A stretch of DNA of 7,671 nucleotides from a bacterium. Lineage in GTDB: Bacteria > AUK180. Location: the NCBI GenBank assembly GCA_030622125.1, contig JAUXGM010000104.1, forward strand, positions 1 through 7,671, written 5' to 3'. This document shows positions 1-5,928 of the stretch, piece by piece. Under the pieces are notes generated by a model, which saw only the letters and a program-made list of their open reading frames with translations, searched no databases and was not told the origin of the DNA. The translations under genes and the position numbers were made by a program. Every line of letters begins with the position of its first letter. Position 1 is the first letter of the stretch.

Positions 1-134
1 GTCTAAATTTTCAGTTATGAAATGAAATTTCATTATTCTAAATCTTTTTAATTATTAGAAAATTAATTTTCTACTTTTAAAAAAAAATTAATGAAAAGTG
101 ATTTAGTAAAATCACTTAAACTGAAAATTTAGAC
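1..134. mobile_element. 134-bp MITE-like element with perfect 15-bp terminal inverted repeats
   Basis: The window opens with GTCTAAATTTTCAGT (1-15), and its exact reverse complement ACTGAAAATTTAGAC stands at 120-134. Between these ends lie three further inverted repeats: a 14-bp palindrome AATGAAATTTCATT (21-34), an 18-bp palindrome TAGAAAATTAATTTTCTA (56-73), and a 9-bp stem AAGTGATTT (96-104) with AAATCACTT (109-117) and a 4-base loop. A single strand could fold as a closed outer stem carrying three hairpins. No reading frame fits inside. Size, AT-richness and perfect ends suggest a non-autonomous miniature transposable element. A structured RNA or a recombination site is an alternative. 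The left flank is cut off by the window, so a target duplication cannot be checked, and the true left end may lie further out. Confidence 0.65.
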
Positions 135-142
135 TTGAAATT

Positions 143-169
143 CGTATAATCCGTTAAATCCGTGGTTAA
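143..169. repeat. Degenerate 9-bp-period intergenic repeat (CCGTGGTT type)
   Basis: Three consecutive 9-mers, CGTATAATC, CGTTAAATC and CGTGGTTAA, form a short degenerate tandem array beginning 8 bp after the 134-bp element. From memory, the phrase resembles intergenic strings common in many environmental bacterial genomes. No function is evident. The stretch from here to 275 shows nothing else I can support. Confidence 0.4.
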
Positions 170-275
170 ATAAATTATATTGTTGTTGTCTTTCCGTATT
201 TCCTTATTCTTTTATTTTCTTATTGCCTTGTCTATACTGTTTTCGGGTGATCTATCGTTATCTAAGGAAGAATCC

Positions 276-321
276 GGGACACACCTCAACAAAAAAAAAT
301 CAGTTTGATGAGGTATGTCCC
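276..321. repeat. REP-like hairpin with GGGAC/GTCCC ends
   Basis: GGGACACACCTCA (276-288) pairs with TGAGGTATGTCCC (309-321) with one mismatch, which becomes a G-U pair in minus-strand RNA. After one unpaired position the stem continues for four more pairs (290-293 with 304-307) around a 10-base loop. Hairpins starting GGGAC are typical of REP/BIME sequences dispersed by REP-associated tyrosine (Y1) transposases, so this is probably such a non-autonomous copy. It lies about 70 bp downstream of the small membrane protein gene on the minus strand. It could protect the mRNA end or slow transcription there, although no U-run follows the stem. Confidence 0.55.
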
Positions 322-362
322 TCTTTTATGGCTTTTCGGATTTTTATATTGTTTTTCTTTCT

Positions 363-383
363 AACCTCTAACATCCAACATCT
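363..383. repeat. Degenerate 7-bp-period repeat
   Basis: The units AACCTCT, AACATCC and AACATCT follow one another directly, just beyond the stop codon of the minus-strand membrane protein gene. This is a short degenerate tandem repeat with no visible function. Confidence 0.35.
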
Positions 384-388
384 GTATT

Positions 389-667
389 TTACTTTTTTTT
401 CGTATTTGCCTCTATTCTAAAAAGGATCAAAACGATCTCACACCATATCCTTGCACCAATTGTCCCTAAAAAAGCAACTACTACCGCAATTACTATACCA
501 CCTATTCCTGCAAGGAAGGAGCTTGAAAATCCACCTATAATACAAGCAATTGCACTGATACCGACAAGCACTAAAAGGATACCATAGATAATTTTAATGA
601 TATCAAGGGTAACAAATTCCTTAAATGAAAAATCAAACACTTTTTTGAAAAAATTTTTCTCTTCCAT
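389..667 (-). CDS. Small two-helix membrane protein, DUF4282 family
   Basis: This 92-residue protein has a cytoplasmic-looking N-terminus (residues 1-22, with the FFKKVFDFSF pattern), a first membrane helix at about 23-45, a glycine-rich turn, a second helix at about 52-72, and a conserved-looking tail RIWCEIVLILFRIEANT at 73-89. The FDFSF start, two helices and the E..L.LFRI..NT tail match the DUF4282 family, whose function is unknown to me. The length is normal for the family. The ATG at 667 is supported by GGAGGT at 672-677 and a perfect promoter upstream. It is transcribed separately, although its -35 box lies only 23 bp beyond the endonuclease stop, so read-through from the restriction operon is possible. 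Nothing ties it functionally to restriction-modification. Confidence 0.85.
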   Translation of the reverse strand: MEEKNFFKKVFDFSFKEFVTLDIIKIIYGILLVLVGISAIACIIGGFSSSFLAGIGGIVIAVVVAFLGTIGARIWCEIVLILFRIEANTKKK

Positions 668-712
668 AAGAACCTCCGTTTATTTTATTATACCATATTT
701 TTTCATAAATTG

Positions 713-741
713 ATTATATCATTTTTTAATCTCATTGTCAA
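713..741 (-). promoter_or_regulatory. Consensus sigma-70 promoter of the DUF4282 gene
   Basis: On the minus strand TTGACA (736-741) is followed after exactly 17 bp by TATAAT (713-718). Both hexamers are perfect consensus. Transcription should start near 706 and give a leader of about 39 nt carrying GGAGGT (672-677). A second TATAAT on the same strand at 687-692 lacks a matching -35 box. Confidence 0.85.
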
Positions 742-763
742 TTTTTTTTAAAAGTTTTCATTT

Positions 764-1795
764 CTAAACTTTTAACAATTCATTTGCTCTTTGCCAGTTA
801 TATTCAGCATTTTTAAACATTTGTTGATGATATATTTTCTGTAATTTTTTATCATTTTTAATCACACCTTTAATGTAAGAATCTTTTTGTAAAAGTTCTA
901 TTTCAGAAAATAAAAACCATTCTTTTAAAATTTGTAAATATTGAGATTTATTTCGGTTTGTGTTGTTTTGCAAAAACCGAAATTTTTTCCTGAAATCCGG
1001 TGTAGAAATAGTATTTATAATTTCCAAAATTTGCTCCATTGTTCCGGTTTCTTCAGAAAGTTTATCCCATAACTCACTTGCAATTAAAGTTTCAGACGGA
1101 TCAAAAAATTTTGTCATATTAATGATAGAATTTAAAAACCGCGTTTTATCGTATCCTGTTTCTGTATCGTTTGTTGGGTCAAATGGAAATCCAATATAAA
1201 AATAAACCTCTTTTTCTGGGAATGCTTTTTTGAGGGCGGTTTTACCCTCTATAATTTTTTGTTTTTCTCCTTTCATTTCGCCGGAATTCGGCTTGACAGA
1301 TTTTAATTCAATAGCGGTGATTGAATTATTATCTTCAATGAAAACATCAATGGAAAAATCAATTGCATTGGTTAAATTCCCATGATTTACGGAAGATATT
1401 TCATTATTTTCTTCTTCCAAGTTTGGCGATCTTTCTGAATTAGAAAGTTCGGTCATAATTTCATTAATTTTGTTTTTTTTGGATTGATAAATTTTTAAAT
1501 TTCCCAGTTTTTTAGAGGTATACTCTCGTTTTTCTCCATCAGACAAAATCTGTGCAACTTTTTCAAAAAAAGTTTGTCCAAGTGTAGTATTAAGTCCGTG
1601 TAACCAGCTGCTTAAACTAATAAAAAATGGTATATCAGAAACTTTATCTTCAAAATTATCTTTAAATGCTTTCAAAAACGCTTTATGAAATGGAGCATTG
1701 CGATTATTTGAAGCATCAGCAGGAAAAGTTTCAAATCGTTTGATGAGAACTTTTATAACTGTTAAGGCAATTTGTTGTTTTTTTGTCTTTCTCAT
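764..1795 (-). CDS. Type II restriction endonuclease, TdeIII-like
   Basis: This 343-residue protein resembles the TdeIII family of type II restriction endonucleases (Treponema denticola TdeIII and relatives such as MjaII, recalled as cutting GGNCC). The likely PD-(D/E)XK nuclease core is at residues 146-165: D150, then E163-L-K165 after a beta-strand, followed by the helix SGEMKGEKQKIIEGKTALKK with a conserved-looking glutamine at 179. An FPFDP segment follows at 203-207. The gene appears intact. Its ATG (1793-1795) overlaps the methyltransferase stop as ATGA, and there is no good ribosome binding site of its own, so translation is probably coupled to the upstream methyltransferase. That order would favour methylation before cutting. 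The specificity GGNCC is inferred from family memory. Several GGNCC sites occur here, for example 2051-2055, 6419-6423 and 6980-6984. Confidence 0.85.
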   Translation of the reverse strand: MRKTKKQQIALTVIKVLIKRFETFPADASNNRNAPFHKAFLKAFKDNFEDKVSDIPFFISLSSWLHGLNTTLGQTFFEKVAQILSDGEKREYTSKKLGNLKIYQSKKNKINEIMTELSNSERSPNLEEENNEISSVNHGNLTNAIDFSIDVFIEDNNSITAIELKSVKPNSGEMKGEKQKIIEGKTALKKAFPEKEVYFYIGFPFDPTNDTETGYDKTRFLNSIINMTKFFDPSETLIASELWDKLSEETGTMEQILEIINTISTPDFRKKFRFLQNNTNRNKSQYLQILKEWFLFSEIELLQKDSYIKGVIKNDKKLQKIYHQQMFKNAEYNWQRANELLKV

Positions 1796-3378
1796 ACTTT
1801 CTTTAAATGAAAAATAATCTCCGAATACGGATTTTTATCTCGCTCCGTTCGGTTTAAAACTGGTCTTTTAAATTGATTCATTATTTTCATCCCTGCCTTT
1901 TCTGCAATAGATGGATACAAATTCCATTTATCGTTCGCCACCAAAAATACATCAAAATCACCAACCATAAATTTGCGAGAGTTAAGTAAAACTTGTGCAA
2001 TTCCTTCCGCATAGCTTTCTCGTGCGACTATACCTTGTCCTTTGTAAAGTGGTCCAATCTCAAATTCATCTTTGCGTTCAAAACCAAAAAGATCGTAAGC
2101 GTAGGCATGTTGTTCATGATAATCAATTTGTCCTACATACGGCGGAGAAGAAAAAATTCCTTTAATTTTTTGTTTTTGTAAAAGTTCCAAAAATTTTGGA
2201 CTTCGTTTTTCAATCTCTCTAAAAATATTAACTGTGCGTGAATCAGCTGAAATAGTTGCCCAATAAACGTTGGTTTTAACCTGTGAAAACTCTCGAAGTC
2301 GGGCAATGGTATCATTTGCATATCGTGTAAACCAATATTTAATCGAAAAAAGCGGTTTGCAGATTTTTTTGTGTTTGAAACAATAATATGCGGTGAATTG
2401 CGGTTCTTTGAGTGTCGCTAAATCTGAATGTGTCGTTGCACGACACGAACGAATTGTACGGCTTAAAATAATAACCAAAATACATTTTATTTTTTCATCT
2501 TTTATCCTTTTGAGTTGTTCAAAAGCAAAATCAATTTCATCACGCGTATTTTTGATATACCACTTATCAAGGAAATTGTTATTCTTGTTTTGTTTTAATT
2601 TGATTTTGTATTTTTCAACAAGTGAATTGTAAATTTTTAAAAATTCTACTTCTTTTTCTTTTCCAAAAGTATTTTCGTTAATTTTTTTGGTGTAAACATC
2701 TCTTTTAAATTGTGGGCTCGGAAAATATTTTTTGTTGAATTTGGTAAGTTCATTCAAGAGTTCTTTTTCAAATTCTTCTACATTATTTTGAGTTTCAAAA
2801 TTTTGAATTGCTTTTTTAAAATTTGAAACTTCTTTAACAAGTAAATCAAAATCATAATCTAAAAGTTTAGAATCGGTAATAGTACAGTTAAATTTAGAAA
2901 CATCAATACCAATCGTATGTATTCCAAGTTCATTTGCTTGAACGAGTGTTGTCCCTGAACCGGAAAATGGATCCAAAATAATATCGCCTTTTTGAAAAAA
3001 GATTTGTGTTTTGAAGTTGTCTGTGTGATCATCAATAAAATATTTAACAAGTTGTGGAATAAATTTCCCTTTGTAAGGATGAAGTCTGTGAACATGCTTA
3101 GTAGTATCCTTTTCGCGTAAGTGGTCAAATGAGAGTGCCCAATTCAAATCATTTCCAAGTTTTTGCTTCCAATTCAATTCGCGTTTTCCGTGGAAAGAAT
3201 TGTAATATTTTTTTAAATCCTCAAGATCAATTAAATTTTGTTCATATCGTCTAATTTTTCCATATTGTAGAAGATAGGAAATATTTGTCGGAGAAATTTC
3301 ACGATGCAAAAAATTTGTCGCCCAACGACATGCTTCGTGAATATTAACTAAATTTCTTTGTGGAAATGTTGTGCTCAT
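1792..3378 (-). CDS. Amino-specific DNA methyltransferase (m4C or m6A) of the TdeIII-like R-M system
   Basis: This 528-residue protein methylates an exocyclic amino group using S-adenosylmethionine and should protect host DNA from the endonuclease encoded just downstream. Visible motifs are an HPYKGKFIPQL segment (100-110, motif X-like), motif I DPFSGSGTT (136-144), an acidic strand end IGID (156-159, motif II), and the catalytic motif IV SSPPY (410-414). The S-PP-Y form favours N4-cytosine methylation, which suits a GGNCC target, but m6A is not excluded. Motif I precedes motif IV by about 270 residues, leaving room for a target-recognition region between them, as in the alpha arrangement. 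Residues 1-60 look helical and may be a small DNA-binding segment. The start at 3378 has an in-frame stop 15 bases upstream and no convincing Shine-Dalgarno sequence. A short upstream frame overlaps the start. Confidence 0.9.
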   Translation of the reverse strand: MSTTFPQRNLVNIHEACRWATNFLHREISPTNISYLLQYGKIRRYEQNLIDLEDLKKYYNSFHGKRELNWKQKLGNDLNWALSFDHLREKDTTKHVHRLHPYKGKFIPQLVKYFIDDHTDNFKTQIFFQKGDIILDPFSGSGTTLVQANELGIHTIGIDVSKFNCTITDSKLLDYDFDLLVKEVSNFKKAIQNFETQNNVEEFEKELLNELTKFNKKYFPSPQFKRDVYTKKINENTFGKEKEVEFLKIYNSLVEKYKIKLKQNKNNNFLDKWYIKNTRDEIDFAFEQLKRIKDEKIKCILVIILSRTIRSCRATTHSDLATLKEPQFTAYYCFKHKKICKPLFSIKYWFTRYANDTIARLREFSQVKTNVYWATISADSRTVNIFREIEKRSPKFLELLQKQKIKGIFSSPPYVGQIDYHEQHAYAYDLFGFERKDEFEIGPLYKGQGIVARESYAEGIAQVLLNSRKFMVGDFDVFLVANDKWNLYPSIAEKAGMKIMNQFKRPVLNRTERDKNPYSEIIFHLKKV

Positions 3379-3457
3379 AATTCTTGTGTTTTAATAATTC
3401 CTGAGGATTCTTCAATCCAATCTGTTCCTTCGTTATTTTGATTTTATGTTTTTTCAT
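3344..3457 (-). CDS. Possible 37-residue leader ORF overlapping the methyltransferase start
   Basis: An ATG at 3455-3457 opens a 37-codon frame beginning MKKHKIKITKEQIGLKNPQE and ending with TAA at 3344-3346. It overlaps the first 35 bases of the methyltransferase gene in another frame. The product is lysine-rich, hydrophilic and matches no family I recognise. The ATG lies at the predicted transcription start of the operon (7 bases after the -10 box), so the AUG would be the first or nearly the first codon of a leaderless mRNA. Because the methyltransferase lacks a clear ribosome binding site, translation of this frame could deliver ribosomes to it by coupling. It could equally be a chance frame in an 80-base leader. 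Confidence 0.35.
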   Translation of the reverse strand: MKKHKIKITKEQIGLKNPQELLKHKNYEHNISTKKFS

Positions 3458-3464
3458 TTTTTTG

Positions 3465-3493
3465 ATTATAACACATTAAATATCAAATGTCAA
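3465..3493 (-). promoter_or_regulatory. Consensus sigma-70 promoter of the restriction-modification operon
   Basis: On the minus strand TTGACA (3488-3493) and TATAAT (3465-3470) are both perfect consensus and are separated by exactly 17 bp. Transcription is expected to start at about 3457-3458, coinciding with the ATG of the small upstream frame and about 80 nt before the methyltransferase ATG. The -35 box is 3 bp from the -35 box of the divergent promoter, so two polymerases could hardly bind at once. No control-protein (C-box) gene or obvious operator was seen. Confidence 0.85.
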
Positions 3494-3496
3494 ATA

Positions 3497-3525
3497 TTGA
3501 AATTTCCGAAAATTTGTGATATAAT
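3497..3525 (+). promoter_or_regulatory. Promoter of the barrel protein gene with extended -10
   Basis: TTGAAA (3497-3502) is followed after 17 bp by TATAAT (3520-3525), preceded by TG one base upstream (extended -10, TGaTATAAT). Transcription should start at about 3532, only one or two bases before the ATG at 3534, which predicts a leaderless message. An in-frame TAA at 3522-3524 excludes any upstream start. Confidence 0.8.
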
Positions 3526-3533
3526 CGATTATT

Positions 3534-4778
3534 ATGAAAAAGAAATTATTGATATTCTCTCTTGTTCTACTTCTAATCGTAAAAATATTTCCAGATGAAA
3601 GTGATAATTCAAACTGGAAGGATAATGCTCCAAATCTTTATCTACAATCAAATGCTTATATAGATACAAACTATTTAAAGAATCAAATGGAGTTTGTAAA
3701 CTATGTTACAGAACAAACAGCAGCAGACATTTTTTTGATCATAGATGCAACAGAAACTGCTGGGGGTGGCATGGAATACACCTTTAAATTCTCGGGACAA
3801 AAAGGGTTTAAAGGGAAAGATTGGACATTAAAGTATTCATCAAAAAGTACCGACTCAGGAGATATAATAAAAAAAGAAATTGTCAAAACCATTAAAAAAG
3901 GTCTCTACCCTTATCTGCTTTCTACTCCCCTTTCGGATTTTATATCATTATCATATCGGAAACCTGTTAAAAAAGGAAAAGTTACAGATCCATGGAAAGG
4001 TTGGCTCTTTAATATAGGTATTTCCAGCTATTTAAATGGAGAAGAAAAATCAAAAAATAGTTACTTTGATGGAAATTTATCCGTTTCCAATATAAATGAA
4101 AAAAATAAATTCAGGTTATCGGTATATCTGAATTATAATGAAAATTCTTATGATCTTGGCGATTCCGAGATATTAAAGAGTATATCCCGCTATAAATCTG
4201 TTAGCGGTATGTATGCCTACGGTTTAAATGATCATTGGTCGATTGGCGGATATTTAAGCGGAAGTTCTTCAAGTTACAGTAATTTAAACTATGATCTTGT
4301 TATTAGACCGGCTATTGAGTTCAACATTTATCCCTACTCTGATTTTTCTACAAGAGCATTAAAATTAAGATACTCTCTTTCAACTTCTTACAATGATTAT
4401 ATAGAAGAAACAATCTATAATAGGATGAATGAAATACTATACAATGAATCCCTAAACATTGGTTATTATATAAGTGGAATATGGGGAAAAATCAACCTCA
4501 ATATCTCTGCTTCAAATTATTTGCATGATTTTTCAAAGAATCATTTTAATATTTACAGTAACTTTTCAATAAAAGTCTTAAAAGGACTTTCATTAAGCTT
4601 TTATGGGGGCATCAATTTTATTCATGATCAACTTTCATTGACAAAAGGCAGCGCTACCGATGAAGAGATATTACTGCGAAGGAAAGAATTGGCAACACAA
4701 TACAGTTATTACTCAGGATTTAGCATTAATTATTCTTTCGGTTCTATCTATAACAACGCAGTAAATACAAGATTTTAG
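3534..4778 (+). CDS. Predicted outer-membrane beta-barrel protein of an uncharacterised family
   Basis: This 414-residue exported protein has a signal peptide at residues 1-20 (MKKK, then a Leu/Ile/Val-rich core). Residues 35-130 look like an alpha/beta periplasmic domain with IDTNYLKNQMEFVNYV, an ADIFLIID strand and a TGSG-like AGGG turn, followed by FKFSGQKGFKGKDWTLKY. From about 155 to the end, alternating polar/aromatic strands suggest an 8-12-strand barrel. The last residue is Phe (NNAVNTRF), the usual outer-membrane insertion signal. The FVNYV/GGG.EYTF.F.GQ pattern and the RKELATQY...GSIYNN.VN.RF tail recall a conserved hypothetical family in Bacteroidota-like phyla, but this is from memory and no function is known to me. 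There is no Shine-Dalgarno sequence, and the message appears leaderless. The gene stands alone, divergent from the methyltransferase and convergent with serA. Confidence 0.75.
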   Translation: MKKKLLIFSLVLLLIVKIFPDESDNSNWKDNAPNLYLQSNAYIDTNYLKNQMEFVNYVTEQTAADIFLIIDATETAGGGMEYTFKFSGQKGFKGKDWTLKYSSKSTDSGDIIKKEIVKTIKKGLYPYLLSTPLSDFISLSYRKPVKKGKVTDPWKGWLFNIGISSYLNGEEKSKNSYFDGNLSVSNINEKNKFRLSVYLNYNENSYDLGDSEILKSISRYKSVSGMYAYGLNDHWSIGGYLSGSSSSYSNLNYDLVIRPAIEFNIYPYSDFSTRALKLRYSLSTSYNDYIEETIYNRMNEILYNESLNIGYYISGIWGKINLNISASNYLHDFSKNHFNIYSNFSIKVLKGLSLSFYGGINFIHDQLSLTKGSATDEEILLRRKELATQYSYYSGFSINYSFGSIYNNAVNTRF

Positions 4779-4787
4779 TTAATTTTT

Positions 4788-4985
4788 GGGGACGGTGGTT
4801 GATTTTGTTGATTTTTTAATAATTATTGAGAATTTTTTACTAATATATCATCAAATATGTAGTTTTTTTTCAATATCCACTTAAAAGCTCAAAAACAAAG
4901 TGCCAATTTGTTTAATTATATCGAAGATATAAAGAATTGATTTATAATTAATCATTTAAAATCAACAAAATCAACCACCGTCCCC
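4788..4985. mobile_element. 198-bp element with perfect 28-bp inverted ends (GGGGAC type)
   Basis: Bases 4788-4815 begin GGGGACGGTGGTTGAT and run to a TTTT end. Bases 4958-4985 are their exact reverse complement, ending in CCACCGTCCCC. The arms also contain an internal near-repeat, GTTGATTTT twice. Inside lies a 7-bp hairpin with a GAA loop (TTATATC 4916-4922, GATATAA 4926-4932), and the sequence just inside the arms is still roughly complementary. No frame of note is present. TTAATTT occurs on both flanks (4779-4785 and 4990-4996), possibly a target duplication. GGGGAC ends suggest a passenger of a Y1/REP-type transposase. It fills the gap between the convergent barrel gene and serA, and its long stem may act as a two-way mRNA boundary. 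Confidence 0.75.
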
Positions 4986-4989
4986 TGTA

Positions 4990-5919
4990 TTAATTTACTT
5001 TATTTAAAACCTTTCCTTCCTTAAAATAAGCGACTATCTGGTTTGCAGCGGTAACAGCACAGTTCACCTGTGCTTCGCTTGTTGATGCACCAAGATGCGG
5101 TGTCAAATGAATACCCGGAACACCAATAAGCGGACTATTCTCCGGTGGCTCCTTTGTATAAACATCTATTGCAGCTCCTTTTATATCACCATTTTTAACT
5201 GCTTCTACAAGAGCATCTTCATCAATAATACCACCCCTTGCACAGTTAATGATACAGGCGGTTTTTTTCATCTTTGCAAGTTCGTTCTTGCCGATCATTC
5301 CCCTTGTTTTATCATTTAGCGGAACATGGATTGAAACATAATCCGATTCTTCCAAAACATCATTCACTTCAACAAGTTTATAATCAACATCCTCCTGCTT
5401 TAAAAAAGGATCATAAACAATGACATCCATTCCAAGTGCTTTACAGATATTGGCAATGTCTCCACCTATCTTTCCGGCACCGATAAGCCCTATTGTTTTT
5501 CCTTTTAGTTCTGTTCCCTTCAATTTTTTCTTTGCCCACTCTCCTTTTTGCATCGTTGCATCCGCCTCGGGGATATGTCTTGCAAGACCGAATATATGTG
5601 CCAGTGTAAGTTCTGCTACGGCATGGCTGTTCTGTCCGGGTGTATTTTCAACGATTATTCCCTTTTCAGCTGCATAAGGTTTATCAATGTTATCCGTGCC
5701 TTCTCCGCCCCTTACTATCAATTTAAGAGCGGTTGCAGCGTCAAAAAAATCATGGGTGAACTTTGTGGCACTTCTTATAACTATCGCTTCATAATTTCCA
5801 ATGACCTTTAATTTTTCCTCTGTTGAAAGATTATTTTCAACATCAACCTCAAATCCTGCATTTTTTAATATATCTTCCCCTTCTTTTGCTACCTTATCAA
5901 GTAATAAAACCTTTGTCAT
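4990..5919 (-). CDS. serA: D-3-phosphoglycerate dehydrogenase, short form
   Basis: SerA oxidises 3-phosphoglycerate to 3-phosphohydroxypyruvate with NAD+, the first committed step of serine synthesis in the cytoplasm. At 309 residues it is the short type: substrate-binding domain (about 1-95 and 285-309) and nucleotide domain (about 100-280), without the ACT and intervening domains that give serine feedback inhibition in longer enzymes. The NAD-binding loop GAGKIG is at 147-152, with the acidic ribose-binding residue D170 in VYD. The expected catalytic residues are R228 (CARGG), E257 (KEPP) and H275 (TPHLGAST). The substrate-side motif RGGEGTDNID is at 70-79. The start is supported by AGGAGAG at 5924-5930, which overlaps the serC stop codon. 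Only 9 bases separate it from serC, so the two genes form one operon. Confidence 0.93.
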   Translation of the reverse strand: MTKVLLLDKVAKEGEDILKNAGFEVDVENNLSTEEKLKVIGNYEAIVIRSATKFTHDFFDAATALKLIVRGGEGTDNIDKPYAAEKGIIVENTPGQNSHAVAELTLAHIFGLARHIPEADATMQKGEWAKKKLKGTELKGKTIGLIGAGKIGGDIANICKALGMDVIVYDPFLKQEDVDYKLVEVNDVLEESDYVSIHVPLNDKTRGMIGKNELAKMKKTACIINCARGGIIDEDALVEAVKNGDIKGAAIDVYTKEPPENSPLIGVPGIHLTPHLGASTSEAQVNCAVTAANQIVAYFKEGKVLNKVN

Positions 5920-5928
5920 AATTCTCTC

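Noticed and set aside
1-134. Integron attC site or tRNA
   Set aside because: The ends do not carry the RYYYAAC/GTTRRRY core boxes and there is no integron integrase or cassette context. The hairpins lack tRNA dimensions and a CCA/T-loop pattern.
223-420. 65-codon plus-strand frame in the left gap
   Set aside because: It reads straight through the REP-like hairpin and a 7-bp repeat into the end of the membrane protein gene, has no ribosome binding site, and has an implausible Phe-rich composition.
687-692. Second TATAAT before the DUF4282 gene
   Set aside because: No acceptable -35 box at 16-18 bp. The promoter at 713-741 is perfect.
748-775. Stem TTAAAAGTTT/AAACTTTTAA spanning the endonuclease stop as a terminator
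   Set aside because: In the direction of transcription the stem is followed by a run of A, not U, and it contains only one G-C pair. It is not a credible intrinsic terminator.
1993-2632. Plus-strand and minus-strand frames within the methyltransferase gene
   Set aside because: They are out-of-frame shadows of a strongly motif-supported gene and have no family resemblance.
5095-5811. Plus-strand frames inside serA
   Set aside because: They are antisense shadows of a clearly functional serA, with no start signals.
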